DNA of 64,000 nucleotides from Pseudomonas kermanshahensis (lineage in GTDB: Bacteria; Pseudomonadota; Gammaproteobacteria; Pseudomonadales; Pseudomonadaceae). Each line of letters starts with the position of its first letter. Within the stretch, counting starts at the first letter, position 1. Made by a program: the position numbers and the translations under genes. Below are positions 47,748 to 58,147 of this stretch, piece after piece. The stretch covers positions 337,501-401,500 of the forward strand of contig NZ_JABWRY020000002.1 of the NCBI RefSeq assembly GCF_014269205.2, written 5' to 3'. The notes under the pieces were generated by a model. That model saw only the letters and a list, made by a program, of their open reading frames with translations. It was not told where the DNA came from and did no database searches.

Positions 47748-47778
47748 GAAAAACGCCGCCCTGATGGGCGGCGTTTTC
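47748..47778 (-). terminator. Intrinsic terminator of the first glutamylpolyamine synthetase gene
   Basis: On the reverse strand GAAAACGCCGCCC-ATCA-GGGCGGCGTTTTTC forms a perfect stem with T5 just after the stop at 47781. Confidence 0.9.
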
Positions 47779-47780
47779 AA

Positions 47781-49157
47781 TTACACGGTATGCAGATACC
47801 AGTTGTACTCGAGGTCGGAGATCGAGTGCTCGAACTCCTCCAGCTCGCTTTCCTTGCACGCGACAAAGATGTCGATGTACTTCGGATCGATGTACTTGTT
47901 GAGGATCTCGCTGTCGTCCAACTCGCGCAGGGCATCGCGCAGGTTGTTCGGCAGGCTCTGCTCCAGCTGCTCGTACGAGTTGCCTTCGATCGGCGTGCCC
48001 GGCTCGATCTTGTTGGTCAGGCCGTGGTGCACGCCGGCCAGCACGGCCGCCATCATCAAGTACGGGTTGGCATCGGCGCCGGCTACCCGGTGCTCGATGC
48101 GCACGGCGTCTGCAGAACCGGTCGGCACGCGCAGCGCGACGGTGCGGTTGTCCAGGCCCCAGCTCGGTGCATTCGGCACATAGAACTGCGCGCCAAAACG
48201 ACGGTACGAGTTGACGTTCGGGCAGAGGAACGCCATGGACGCTGGCAGGGTCTCGAGCACACCGCCGACAGCGTGACGTAGCGCGGCGTTCTGCTCGGGA
48301 TCCTCGCTGGTGAAGATGTTGTTGCCATCTTTGTCCAGCACGGAGATGTGAACGTGCAGGCCGTTGCCTGCCTGGCCCGGGTAGGGCTTGGCCATGAACG
48401 TGGTATCCATTTCATGGTCGTAGGCGATGTTCTTGATCAAACGCTTGAGCAGCACCGCGTAGTCACAGGCCTTAAGCGGGTCTGGGACGTGATGCAGGTT
48501 GACTTCGAACTGCGCTGGGGCGCTTTCCTTGACGATGGCGTCGGCCGGAATACCCTGCTCTTTGGCACCTTCGAGGATGTCCTGCAGGCAGTCGGCGTAT
48601 TCGTCGAGGTCGTCGATCAGGTACACCTGGGTCGACTGTGGGCGCTTGCCCGAGATCGGCGAGCGCGGCGGTTGCGGGCGGCCATTCACGTTCTCCTGGT
48701 CGATCAGGTAGAACTCCAGCTCGAACGCGGCGCAGATGGTCAGGCCCATGTCGTCGAACTTGCTGACAACCTGACGCAACACTTCACGAGGGTCGGCGAA
48801 GAACGGCTCGCCTTCGATCTCGTGCATGGTCATGAGCAGCTGTGCGGTGGGGCGTTTCTGCCACGGCTCGTTGCACAGCGTATCGGGGATGGGATAGCAG
48901 ATGCGGTCGGCGTCGCCGATGTCCAGGCCAAGGCCGGTACTTTCGACGGTGGAACCGTTGATATCCAGGGCGAAGAGGGAGGCCGGCAGGTTGATGCCTT
49001 TCTCGTAAACCTTGTGGAGGCTGGTGCGCTCTATGCGCTTGCCGCGCACCACACCATTCATATCTGCAATCAGAAGGTCAACGTAGAGAACCTCAGGATG
49101 TTCCTTAAGGAACGCGTTCGCTTCGTTAAGCTGAACGGCACGCGGGGGTACCGACAT
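47781..49157 (-). CDS. spuI: Glutamine synthetase-family glutamylpolyamine synthetase (SpuI-like)
   Basis: A 458-residue GSIII-like ligase that in pseudomonads ATP-dependently glutamylates putrescine, spermidine or related amines. GS motifs present: CAAFELEFYLID (metal glutamates near residue 145), GNGLHVHISV near 264 and RTVALRVPTGSADAVRIEHR near 330. The adenylylation tyrosine motif of GlnA is absent, as usual in this group. It is divergent from the second synthetase gene across a 573-bp gap and ends in its own terminator. The ATG at 49157 lies in a good context (AGGTGTTGCATC). Confidence 0.9.
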   Translation of the reverse strand: MSVPPRAVQLNEANAFLKEHPEVLYVDLLIADMNGVVRGKRIERTSLHKVYEKGINLPASLFALDINGSTVESTGLGLDIGDADRICYPIPDTLCNEPWQKRPTAQLLMTMHEIEGEPFFADPREVLRQVVSKFDDMGLTICAAFELEFYLIDQENVNGRPQPPRSPISGKRPQSTQVYLIDDLDEYADCLQDILEGAKEQGIPADAIVKESAPAQFEVNLHHVPDPLKACDYAVLLKRLIKNIAYDHEMDTTFMAKPYPGQAGNGLHVHISVLDKDGNNIFTSEDPEQNAALRHAVGGVLETLPASMAFLCPNVNSYRRFGAQFYVPNAPSWGLDNRTVALRVPTGSADAVRIEHRVAGADANPYLMMAAVLAGVHHGLTNKIEPGTPIEGNSYEQLEQSLPNNLRDALRELDDSEILNKYIDPKYIDIFVACKESELEEFEHSISDLEYNWYLHTV

Positions 49158-49731
49158 GATGCAACACCTTTGTTGTTAAAAATATCAATCAAGGGGGGCT
49201 TGCAAGACCAGTCAATCGAAAAGCCCTACTGATGTCAAGCCAACCCCATGATGCCCTGAAATGGCACATCTACGGCAGATTTGCTGCATATCGGGGCGAA
49301 CCATTATCCGCTATTTCCCGCGTGAAGGGCTATCTCAAGCGTGCCGTGTTTTATTTTTTACGGAGGTGTTGTGTAAAAAAATGAACAAGGCTAAGCTCGG
49401 ATTCAACCCAGAACACAATAATACGAGGGTCACATGGTCCGCTTGTCGCGACCTGAAAGCACTGCCTGCGCAGTGCCGTCGGGTACCCCTGTCGTTCATG
49501 CACGCACCGTCAACGGTGTGGCCGCCCTGGCCGCAATAATTGACGCTTGGCGCACCCGGACCATTCCCCGTAGCGGCTTCACACGCTTCGATTCGCCTTC
49601 CTGCCCTTCAAACTCATTACGGACACGCTTGTTTTCAGTGTATCCACTGTGCTCCTGCGTGGGGGTTTTTGCTTTAGCAATCTTCTCCATCCAGAATCAA
49701 GGCGCGGACCACCTTACCTCCTGAGGTATTT
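49158..49731. promoter_or_regulatory. Divergent polyamine-locus control region, no firm gene
   Basis: The region lies between two divergent glutamine-synthetase-like genes. The half near spuI is AT-richer (TTTATTTTTTACGG, AATAATACGAGG) and should hold promoters for both directions. Two small + strand frames exist. One starts at 49381 (52 residues). The other starts at 49434 (96 residues, after GAGGGTCAC) and ends at 49724, 7 bp before the next gene. Neither has a family-like sequence. Near 49640 a weak CCAC/GTGG stem precedes GGGTTTTTGC. No sigma54 -24/-12 pair with correct spacing was found by eye. Confidence 0.6.
49434..49724 (+). CDS. Doubtful 96-residue leader ORF before spuB
   Basis: The ATG at 49434 has GAGGG 4 bp upstream. 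The protein is rich in Arg, Ser and Ala, with one hydrophobic stretch (LCSCVGVFALAIFSI) near the C-terminus, and ends 7 bp ahead of the next start. Spacing and ribosome binding site would allow translational coupling. Codon pattern is poor, so it may be chance. Confidence 0.25.
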   Translation: MVRLSRPESTACAVPSGTPVVHARTVNGVAALAAIIDAWRTRTIPRSGFTRFDSPSCPSNSLRTRLFSVYPLCSCVGVFALAIFSIQNQGADHLTS

Positions 49732-51090
49732 ATGAGTAACAACCTCGACCAGCTCACCGATTGGTTGAAAGAGCACAAGATCACTGAAGTCGAATGCATG
49801 ATCAGCGACCTGACCGGCATCACGCGCGGCAAGATCTCGCCGACCAACAAGTTCATCGCCGAAAAAGGCATGCGCCTGCCTGAGAGCGTGCTGCTGCAGA
49901 CCGTGACGGGTGACTACGTCGACGACGACATCTATTACGAGCTGCTCGACCCGGCCGACATCGACATGATCTGCCGCCCCGACGAAGACGCCGTGTTCCT
50001 GGTGCCCTGGGCCATCGAGCCGACGGCGCAGGTGATCCACGACACCTACGACAAGAAGGGCAACCCGGTCGAACTGTCGCCGCGCAACGTCTTGAAAAAA
50101 GTGCTCAAGCTCTACGCTGACAAAGGCTGGCAGCCAATCGTCGCGCCCGAGATGGAGTTCTACCTGACCAAGCGCAGCGAAGACCCGGACTTCCCGCTGC
50201 AGCCTCCGGTAGGCCGTTCGGGCCGCCCGGAAACTGGCCGCCAGTCGTTCTCGATCGAGGCCGCCAACGAATTCGACCCGCTGTTCGAGGACGTCTATGA
50301 CTGGTGCGAACTGCAGCAGCTGGACCTCGACACGCTGATCCACGAAGACGGCACGGCGCAGATGGAAATCAACTTCCGTCACGGCAACGCCCTGCACCTG
50401 GCCGACCAGATCCTGGTGTTCAAACGCACCATGCGCGAGGCCGCGCTCAAGCACAACGTGGCCGCAACGTTCATGGCCAAGCCCATGACCGGCGAGCCGG
50501 GCAGTGCCATGCACCTGCACCAGAGCGTGGTTGATGTGGTCACCGGCAAAAATATTTTCAGCAACGAAGACGGCAGCATGAGCGAGCTGTTCCTGCACCA
50601 CATCGGTGGCCTGCAGAAGTTCATCCCCGAAGCGCTGCCGCTGTTCGCCCCCAACGTCAACTCGTTCCGCCGCTTCCTGCCCGACACCTCGGCGCCAGTG
50701 AACGTCGAGTGGGGCGAAGAAAACCGTACCGTTGGCCTGCGCGTACCGGATGCCGGCCCGCAAAACCGCCGGGTCGAGAACCGCCTGCCGGGCGCCGATG
50801 CCAACCCTTACCTGGCCATCGCTGCGAGCTTGCTGTGCGGCTACATCGGCATGGTCGAAGGCATCGAAGCCAGTGCACCGGTGCAGGGCCGTGGTTACGA
50901 ACGCCGCAACCTGCGCCTGCCGCTGACCATCGAAGACGCCCTGGAACGCATGGAAATCAGCCGTGCGCTGGTCCAATACCTGGGCAAGAAGTTCATCACT
51001 GGCTACGTCGCCACCAAACGCGCCGAGCACGAAAACTTCAAACGCGTCATCAGTTCCTGGGAGCGTGAGTTCCTGCTGTTTGCTGTCTGA
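49732..51090 (+). CDS. spuB: Glutamine synthetase-family glutamylpolyamine synthetase (SpuB-like)
   Basis: The 452-residue paralogue of the divergent synthetase carries VAPEMEFYLTK with metal-binding glutamates near residue 142, GSAMHLHQSVVD near 262, and RTVGLRVPDAG followed by NRLPGADANPYL. The GlnA adenylylation motif is absent. It is likely to gamma-glutamylate a polyamine such as putrescine for the GABA-forming route. The ATG at 49732 follows TACCTCCTGAGGTATTT, an inverted sequence that could occlude the GAGG site. spuC begins 48 bp after its stop, forming a biosynthetic block with the transporter genes. Confidence 0.9.
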   Translation: MSNNLDQLTDWLKEHKITEVECMISDLTGITRGKISPTNKFIAEKGMRLPESVLLQTVTGDYVDDDIYYELLDPADIDMICRPDEDAVFLVPWAIEPTAQVIHDTYDKKGNPVELSPRNVLKKVLKLYADKGWQPIVAPEMEFYLTKRSEDPDFPLQPPVGRSGRPETGRQSFSIEAANEFDPLFEDVYDWCELQQLDLDTLIHEDGTAQMEINFRHGNALHLADQILVFKRTMREAALKHNVAATFMAKPMTGEPGSAMHLHQSVVDVVTGKNIFSNEDGSMSELFLHHIGGLQKFIPEALPLFAPNVNSFRRFLPDTSAPVNVEWGEENRTVGLRVPDAGPQNRRVENRLPGADANPYLAIAASLLCGYIGMVEGIEASAPVQGRGYERRNLRLPLTIEDALERMEISRALVQYLGKKFITGYVATKRAEHENFKRVISSWEREFLLFAV

Positions 51091-51138
51091 TCAACCCTGG
51101 TGCCGCAGGAGCGCGGCTGTCGGATAACGGAGAAGCAC

Positions 51139-52500
51139 ATGAGCGTCAAAAACCCGCAAACCCGTGAATGGCAAAACCTGAGCGGCGAGCACCACCTCGC
51201 GCCCTTCAGCGACTACAAACAGCTGAAGGAAAAGGGGCCGCGCATCATCACCAAGGCCCAGGGTGTGCATTTGTGGGACAGCGAGGGCAACAAGATCCTC
51301 GACGGCATGGCCGGCCTGTGGTGCGTGGCGGTAGGTTACGGCCGTGAAGAGCTGGTGCAGGCTGCCGAAAAGCAGATGCGCGAGCTGCCGTACTACAACC
51401 TGTTCTTCCAGACCGCCCACCCGCCTGCGCTGGAACTGGCCAAAGCCATCACCGACGTGGCGCCGGAAGGCATGACCCATGTGTTCTTCACCGGCTCCGG
51501 CTCCGAAGGCAACGACACCGTGCTGCGCATGGTCCGTCACTATTGGGCACTCAAGGGCAAACCGCACAAGCAGACCATCATCGGCCGCATCAACGGCTAC
51601 CACGGCTCCACCTTCGCCGGTGCGTGCCTGGGCGGCATGAGCGGCATGCACGAGCAGGGCGGCCTGCCGATTCCGGGCATCGTGCACATCCCGCAGCCGT
51701 ACTGGTTCGGTGAGGGCGGCGACATGAGCCCGGACGAATTCGGTGTGTGGGCTGCCGAGCAACTGGAGAAGAAAATCCTCGAGGTCGGCGAAGACAACGT
51801 CGCCGCCTTCATCGCCGAGCCGATCCAGGGTGCCGGTGGGGTGATCATCCCGCCAGAAACCTACTGGCCGAAGGTCAAGGAGATCCTCGCCAAGTACGAC
51901 ATCCTGTTCGTGGCCGACGAAGTGATCTGCGGTTTCGGCCGTACCGGCGAGTGGTTCGGCTCCGACTATTACGACCTCAAGCCAGACCTGATGACCATCG
52001 CCAAGGGCCTGACCTCCGGTTACATCCCCATGGGCGGTGTGATCGTGCGTGACACCGTGGCCAAGGTGATCAGCGAAGGCGGCGACTTCAACCACGGCTT
52101 CACCTATTCAGGGCACCCGGTCGCGGCCGCCGTAGGCCTGGAAAACCTGCGCATTCTGCGCGACGAAAAAATCGTCGAGCAGGCGCGCACAGAAGCGGCA
52201 CCGTATTTGCAAAAGCGTTTGCGTGAGCTGCAAGACCACCCGCTGGTGGGCGAGGTACGCGGCCTGGGCCTGCTCGGCGCGATCGAGCTGGTCAAGGACA
52301 AGGCCACCCGCAGCCGTTACGAAGGCAAGGGCGTGGGCATGATCTGCCGCAACTTCTGCTTCGAGAACGGCCTGATCATGCGTGCGGTCGGTGACACCAT
52401 GATCATCGCGCCACCGCTGGTAATCAGCCATGCAGAGATCGACGAGCTGGTGGAAAAGGCGCGCAAGTGCCTCGACCTGACCCTCGAAGCGATCAGATGA
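51139..52500 (+). CDS. spuC: Polyamine:pyruvate aminotransferase
   Basis: Class III PLP aminotransferase moving the amino group of putrescine, cadaverine or related amines to pyruvate. The 453 residues show GLWCVAVGYGREELV, FTGSGSEGNDTVLRM for PLP binding, FVADEVICGFGRTG with the PLP-pyridine aspartate near residue 260, and the Schiff-base lysine K289 in MTIAKGLTSGYIPMG. The ATG at 51139 follows GGAGAAGCAC; the frame upstream overlaps leader only. It precedes the binding-protein genes as in the P. aeruginosa spu cluster. Confidence 0.95.
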   Translation: MSVKNPQTREWQNLSGEHHLAPFSDYKQLKEKGPRIITKAQGVHLWDSEGNKILDGMAGLWCVAVGYGREELVQAAEKQMRELPYYNLFFQTAHPPALELAKAITDVAPEGMTHVFFTGSGSEGNDTVLRMVRHYWALKGKPHKQTIIGRINGYHGSTFAGACLGGMSGMHEQGGLPIPGIVHIPQPYWFGEGGDMSPDEFGVWAAEQLEKKILEVGEDNVAAFIAEPIQGAGGVIIPPETYWPKVKEILAKYDILFVADEVICGFGRTGEWFGSDYYDLKPDLMTIAKGLTSGYIPMGGVIVRDTVAKVISEGGDFNHGFTYSGHPVAAAVGLENLRILRDEKIVEQARTEAAPYLQKRLRELQDHPLVGEVRGLGLLGAIELVKDKATRSRYEGKGVGMICRNFCFENGLIMRAVGDTMIIAPPLVISHAEIDELVEKARKCLDLTLEAIR

Positions 52501-52533
52501 GCACCTGCTAGGCTAGCGTTGTGACATTAGTTG

Positions 52534-52601
52534 GTTACAAGGGGCTGCTTTCCTTGAAACAGCGCCTTGTAACTTGCCAGACTAGCGACTGTTTCAGTCG
52601 C
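52534..52601 (+). promoter_or_regulatory. Two tandem RNA hairpins between spuC and spuD
   Basis: GTTACAAGG.GGCTG / CAGC.GCCTTGTAAC (52534-52573) and GCGACTG-TTT-CAGTCGC (52585-52601) lie in the 169-bp gap. No T-tract follows, so they suit RNA stabilisation, processing or regulated read-through rather than plain termination. Confidence 0.55.
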
Positions 52602-52669
52602 CCGACGCGTGTACTGCGGGACCTGGCAGCTGAACGGATGGCTAATCAAAAAAATCTGGAGCATGACGC

Positions 52670-53767
52670 ATGAAGAAAATGGGCAAGACGTTGCTGGCCG
52701 CCGCCCTGATGGGTGCCATGGCGACCGCTGTTCAGGCTGAAGACAAGGTATTGAACGTCTACAACTGGTCGGACTACATCGCTCCGGACACCATCGCCAA
52801 GTTCGAGAAGCAGACCGGCATCAAGGTCAAGTATGACGTCTTCGACAGCAACGAAACCCTGGAAGCCAAGCTGCTGGCAGGCAAGTCGGGCTATGACATC
52901 GTCGTGCCGTCGAACAACTTCCTGGCCAAGCAGATCAAGGCTGGCGTGTACGAGGAACTGGACCGTTCCAAACTGCCGAACTGGAAGAACCTCGACACCG
53001 ACCTGCTCAAGGCCGTTGGCGATGCCAGCGACAAGGACAACAAGCACGCCTTCCCGTACATGTGGGGCTCTATCGGCATTGGCTACAACCCGGAGAAGGT
53101 CAAGGCCGCGCTGGGCGTGGACAAGATCGATTCGTGGGACGTGGTGTTCAAGCCTGAGAACATCGCCAAGCTCAAGAGCTGCGGCGTGAGCTTCCTGGAT
53201 GCGCCGACCGAGATGATCCCGGCCGCGCTGCACTACCTGGGCCTGCCAAGCAACAGCACCAAGAAGGAAGACCTGAAGGCCGCCGAGGACCTGTTCCTCA
53301 AGATCCGTCCTTCGATCACCTACTTCCACTCCTCCAAGTACATCGGCGACATGGCCAACGGCAACATCTGCGTGGCCGTCGGTTACTCGGGTGACCTGGA
53401 GCAGTCCAAGGCCCGCGCCCACGAAGCTGGCGACAAGGTCAAAGTGGACTACGTCATTCCGAAAGAAGGTGCCGGTACCTTCTACGACATGGTCGCCATC
53501 CCGAAAGATGCCGAGCATAAAGACGCTGCCTACCAGTTCATGGACTTCCTGATGCAGCCGGAAATCATGGCTGAGATCACCAACGCCGTGCGCTTCCCGA
53601 ACGGCAACGCTGCCGCCACCCAGTTCGTGGACAAAGACATCACCAGCGACCCGAGCATCTACCCGCCTGCCGAAGTGAAGAAGCAGCTGTACGCGATCGC
53701 TGCGCCTGACGCTTCTGTGCAGCGTGTGATCACCCGCAGCTGGACCAAGATCAAGTCGGGCAAGTAA
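52670..53767 (+). CDS. spuD: Polyamine ABC transporter binding protein (SpuD/PotF-like)
   Basis: A 365-residue periplasmic binding protein with a signal peptide cleaved near residue 25 (ATAVQA-ED). The mature part starts [20 protein letters not shown], typical of PotF/SpuD, with an aromatic and acidic pocket ([18 protein letters not shown]). In P. aeruginosa SpuD binds putrescine and SpuE binds spermidine. Start ATG at 52670, 10 bp after CTGGAGCATGACGC. A perfect 12-bp hairpin follows the stop, before the second binding protein. Confidence 0.93.
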   Translation: MKKMGKTLLAAALMGAMATAVQAEDKVLNVYNWSDYIAPDTIAKFEKQTGIKVKYDVFDSNETLEAKLLAGKSGYDIVVPSNNFLAKQIKAGVYEELDRSKLPNWKNLDTDLLKAVGDASDKDNKHAFPYMWGSIGIGYNPEKVKAALGVDKIDSWDVVFKPENIAKLKSCGVSFLDAPTEMIPAALHYLGLPSNSTKKEDLKAAEDLFLKIRPSITYFHSSKYIGDMANGNICVAVGYSGDLEQSKARAHEAGDKVKVDYVIPKEGAGTFYDMVAIPKDAEHKDAAYQFMDFLMQPEIMAEITNAVRFPNGNAAATQFVDKDITSDPSIYPPAEVKKQLYAIAAPDASVQRVITRSWTKIKSGK

Positions 53768-53782
53768 GCCCGATGCAAGGCG

Positions 53783-53810
53783 CTCTGGGCCGGGGTTGCC
53801 CGGCCCAGAG
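53783..53810 (+). promoter_or_regulatory. Perfect hairpin downstream of spuD
   Basis: CTCTGGGCCGGG-GTTG-CCCGGCCCAGAG is a perfect 12-bp stem 16 bp after the stop without a T-run. It is likely a 3'-end stabiliser raising the binding-protein mRNA over downstream genes. Confidence 0.65.
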
Positions 53811-53857
53811 GCCATGAAAGGCAATTGATGATTGCGGCATCGAAGCTGCGAAGGTAA

Positions 53858-55021
<1,164 letters not shown>

Positions 55022-55030
55022 CAATCCAGA

Positions 55031-55064
55031 CCCGCCGCGGCCCCTGCAGAACAGGCCGCGCGGG
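55031..55064 (+). promoter_or_regulatory. GC-rich hairpin between spuE and spuF
   Basis: CCCGCCGCGGCC and GGCCGCGCGGG pair with one bulge around an 11-nt loop, 9 bp after the stop. A following AAAAATC is not a T-run on the + strand, so it is not an obvious terminator. Confidence 0.55.
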
Positions 55065-55092
55065 CACAAAAATCTTGTTGGGAGTTTCACTC

Positions 55093-56235
55093 ATGGCAGT
55101 TGCCTCCGGAGCCTATAAGAAAGCCCTCGAGGGTGGCCAGCAACCCAAGCAGGTGCTGGTCAAGATCGACCGGGTCACGAAAAAGTTCGACGAAACGGTA
55201 GCGGTGGACGATGTGTCCCTGGAAATCCGCAAGGGTGAGATTTTTGCCCTGCTGGGTGGCTCCGGTTCCGGCAAATCGACCTTGCTGCGTATGCTGGCTG
55301 GCTTCGAGCGCCCCACCGAAGGGCGTATCTTGCTCGATGGCGTCGACATCACCGAGATGCCGCCCTACGAGCGGCCGATCAACATGATGTTCCAGTCCTA
55401 CGCGCTGTTCCCGCACATGACCGTGGCGCAGAACATCGCCTTCGGCCTGCAGCAGGACAAGCTGCCCAAGGCGGACATCGACGCCCGTGTGGCCGAGATG
55501 CTCAAGCTGGTGCACATGACCCAGTACGCCAAGCGCAAGCCGCACCAGCTGTCGGGTGGCCAGCGCCAGCGTGTGGCCCTGGCGCGTTCGCTGGCCAAAC
55601 GCCCGAAACTGCTGTTGCTCGATGAGCCGATGGGCGCCCTGGACAAGAAGCTGCGTTCGCAGATGCAACTTGAGCTGGTGGAAATCATCGAGCGCGTGGG
55701 CGTGACCTGCGTGATGGTGACCCACGACCAGGAAGAGGCCATGACCATGGCCCAGCGCATCGCCATCATGCACCTGGGCTGGATCGCCCAGATCGGCTCG
55801 CCTGTGGACATCTACGAGACCCCGACCAGCCGCCTGGTGTGCGAGTTCATCGGCAACGTCAACCTGTTCGAAGGTGAAGTGGTCGACGACGCCGAAGGCC
55901 ACGCGATCATTGCCAGCCCTGAACTGGAACGCAAGATCTACGTTGGCCACGGCATCACCACGTCGGTCGAAGACAAGCACATCACCTACGCGCTGCGCCC
56001 GGAGAAGATGCTGGTCACGACCCAGCAACCGACCTGCGAGCACAACTGGTCGCGCGGCAAGGTGCACGACATCGCCTACCTGGGCGGCCACTCGGTGTTC
56101 TACGTCGAGCTGCCGAGCGGCAAGATCGTCCAGTCGTTCGTGGCCAACGCCGAGCGCCAGGGCACACGTCCGACCTGGGGCGATGAAGTGTACGTGTGGT
56201 GGGAAGACGACAGCGGCGTGGTACTGCGGTCATGA
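55093..56235 (+). CDS. spuF: Polyamine ABC transporter ATP-binding protein (PotA/SpuF-like)
   Basis: Energises polyamine import. The 380-residue ATPase has Walker A GGSGSGKST at residues 55-63, signature LSGGQRQRVAL near 153, Walker B LLLLDEPMGALD and switch histidine VTHDQEEAM. A C-terminal TOBE-type regulatory domain follows. The ATG at 55093 follows GGGAGTTTCACTC. Its TGA overlaps the permease ATG (ATGA, 56232-56235), tying it to the permease. Confidence 0.94.
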   Translation: MAVASGAYKKALEGGQQPKQVLVKIDRVTKKFDETVAVDDVSLEIRKGEIFALLGGSGSGKSTLLRMLAGFERPTEGRILLDGVDITEMPPYERPINMMFQSYALFPHMTVAQNIAFGLQQDKLPKADIDARVAEMLKLVHMTQYAKRKPHQLSGGQRQRVALARSLAKRPKLLLLDEPMGALDKKLRSQMQLELVEIIERVGVTCVMVTHDQEEAMTMAQRIAIMHLGWIAQIGSPVDIYETPTSRLVCEFIGNVNLFEGEVVDDAEGHAIIASPELERKIYVGHGITTSVEDKHITYALRPEKMLVTTQQPTCEHNWSRGKVHDIAYLGGHSVFYVELPSGKIVQSFVANAERQGTRPTWGDEVYVWWEDDSGVVLRS

Positions 56236-57152
56236 AACTGCGCAAGCTCAAGCGAGCCTTCCAGCGCTTGACCCCGGAGGGGCGGCACTTGGTGATCGGC
56301 GTGCCGTTCATCTGGCTGTTCCTGTTCTTCATGCTGCCGTTCTTCATCGTGTTGAAGATCAGCTTTGCCGAAGCCGACGTGGCGATCCCGCCGTATACCG
56401 AGATCTACAGCTACGTCGAAGACAAGATCCAGTTGGTGCTCAACCTGGCCAACTATGGCCTGTTGACCGAAGACGAGCTCTACATCTCGGCCTACCTGGG
56501 CTCGTTGAAGATGGCCTTCTTCAGCACCTTGCTGTGCCTGCTGATCGGCTACCCGATGGCCTATGCCATCGCCAACGCCCGCAAAGAGTCGCAGACTGTG
56601 CTGCTGTTGCTGATCATGATGCCGACCTGGACGGCGATCCTGATCCGCGTCTACGCCTGGATGGGCATCCTCAGCAACAACGGGCTGCTTAACAGCTTCC
56701 TGCTGTGGCTGGGGCTGATCGACCAGCCACTGCAGATTCTCAACACCAACCTGGCGGTATACATCGGCGTGGTCTATTCGTACCTGCCGTTCATGATCCT
56801 GCCGCTGTACGCAAACTTGGTGAAGCACGACCCGAGCCTGTTGGAAGCCGCATCGGACCTGGGTTCGAGCACCTTCAACAGCTTCTGGAAGATCACCGTG
56901 CCGCTGTCGAAAAACGGCATCATCGCGGGCTGCATGCTGGTGTTCATCCCAGTAGTGGGCGAGTTCGTGATCCCAGAACTGCTGGGCGGCCCGGAAACCC
57001 TGATGATCGGTAAGGTGCTGTGGCAAGAGTTCTTCAACAACCGTGACTGGCCGGTAGCGTCCGCGCTGGCGGTAGTGATGTTGGCGATCCTGATCGTGCC
57101 GATCCTGCTGTTCAACCGCAGCCAGGCCAAAGAAATGGAGGGCAGGGCATGA
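56232..57152 (+). CDS. spuG: Polyamine ABC transporter permease (PotH/SpuG-like)
   Basis: A 306-residue inner-membrane permease with a basic N-terminus and six hydrophobic segments (first IGVPFIWLFLFFMLPFFIVL). The EAA loop is EAASDLGSSTFNSFWKITVP near residue 212. It pairs with the next permease to form the heterodimeric channel. It overlaps the ATPase gene by 4 bp upstream and the next gene by 4 bp downstream. Confidence 0.94.
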   Translation: MKLRKLKRAFQRLTPEGRHLVIGVPFIWLFLFFMLPFFIVLKISFAEADVAIPPYTEIYSYVEDKIQLVLNLANYGLLTEDELYISAYLGSLKMAFFSTLLCLLIGYPMAYAIANARKESQTVLLLLIMMPTWTAILIRVYAWMGILSNNGLLNSFLLWLGLIDQPLQILNTNLAVYIGVVYSYLPFMILPLYANLVKHDPSLLEAASDLGSSTFNSFWKITVPLSKNGIIAGCMLVFIPVVGEFVIPELLGGPETLMIGKVLWQEFFNNRDWPVASALAVVMLAILIVPILLFNRSQAKEMEGRA

Positions 57153-58042
57153 AGCGCTTCAGTTTCTCCAAGCTGATGCTGGTGCTCGGCTTGCTGTTCA
57201 TCTACCTGCCGATGCTGATCCTGGTGATCTACTCGTTCAACGCCTCGAAGCTGGTGACAGTGTGGGGGGGCTGGTCGATCAAGTGGTATGTCGGCCTGCT
57301 CGACAACACCCAGCTGATGGGGTCGGTGATGCGCTCGCTGGAAATCGCCTGCTACACGGCGGTGGCAGCGGTGGCGCTGGGTACCCTGGCGGCCTTCGTG
57401 CTGACCCGGGTCACCCGCTTCAAGGGCCGCACGCTGTTCGGCGGCCTGGTCACCGCGCCGCTGGTCATGCCCGAAGTGATCACCGGTCTGTCGCTGTTGC
57501 TGCTGTTCGTGGCCATGGCGCAGATGATCGGCTGGCCGCAAGAGCGTGGCATCGTCACCATCTGGATCGCCCACACCACGTTCTGTGCGGCGTACGTGGC
57601 GGTGGTGGTGTCGGCGCGCTTGCGTGAGCTGGACCTGTCGATCGAGGAAGCGGCGATGGACCTGGGTGCCAAGCCGTGGAAGGTGTTCTTCCTGATCACC
57701 ATCCCGATGATCGCGCCATCGCTGGCGGCGGGCGGCATGATGTCGTTTGCCCTGTCGCTGGATGACCTGGTGCTGGCGAGCTTCGTGTCCGGGCCGGGCT
57801 CGACCACCTTGCCGATGGAAGTGTTCTCGGCGGTGCGCCTGGGCGTGAAGCCAGAGATCAACGCCGTGGCCAGCCTGATCCTGTTGTCGGTGTCGCTGGT
57901 GACCTTCATGGTCTGGTACTTCAGCCGCCGCGCTGAAGAGCACCGTCGCAAGGCGATTCAGCAGGCCATCGAAGAAGGGGCTGCGGCAAACGTCTCGCAG
58001 CCACAGGTCAAGCGCCCGACGGCAGCAGCTGCGCCGGTCTGA
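57149..58042 (+). CDS. spuH: Polyamine ABC transporter permease (PotI/SpuH-like)
   Basis: The 297-residue second permease has six hydrophobic segments (first LMLVLGLLFIYLPMLILVIY) and the EAA loop EEAAMDLGAKPWKVFFLITI near residue 168. The last 40 residues form an extra polar tail (Arg, Ala, Glu, Gln rich) that many PotI homologues lack. It ends the polyamine operon, followed by a REP pair and the transposase region. Confidence 0.93.
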   Translation: MKRFSFSKLMLVLGLLFIYLPMLILVIYSFNASKLVTVWGGWSIKWYVGLLDNTQLMGSVMRSLEIACYTAVAAVALGTLAAFVLTRVTRFKGRTLFGGLVTAPLVMPEVITGLSLLLLFVAMAQMIGWPQERGIVTIWIAHTTFCAAYVAVVVSARLRELDLSIEEAAMDLGAKPWKVFFLITIPMIAPSLAAGGMMSFALSLDDLVLASFVSGPGSTTLPMEVFSAVRLGVKPEINAVASLILLSVSLVTFMVWYFSRRAEEHRRKAIQQAIEEGAAANVSQPQVKRPTAAAAPV

Positions 58043-58050
58043 CCCACCTC

Positions 58051-58132
58051 TTCGCGGGCAAGCCCGCTTCTACAGGGATATCCACAAGCCTGAGGTCTGT
58101 GGTGTTCATGTGGGAGCGGGCTTGCCCGCGAA
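58051..58132. repeat. REP inverted pair after spuH
   Basis: The arms 58051-58074 and 58109-58132 (TTCGCGGGCAAGCCCGCT core) have two mismatches and a 34-bp spacer. It is the downstream-side REP pair flanking the RAYT gene. Confidence 0.9.
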
Positions 58133-58147
58133 TGTTTCAGCACGAAT

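Noticed and set aside
49260..49300. Sigma54 promoter in the polyamine control region
   Set aside because: TGGCAC and TTGCT elements occur but with the wrong GG-GC spacing for -24/-12.
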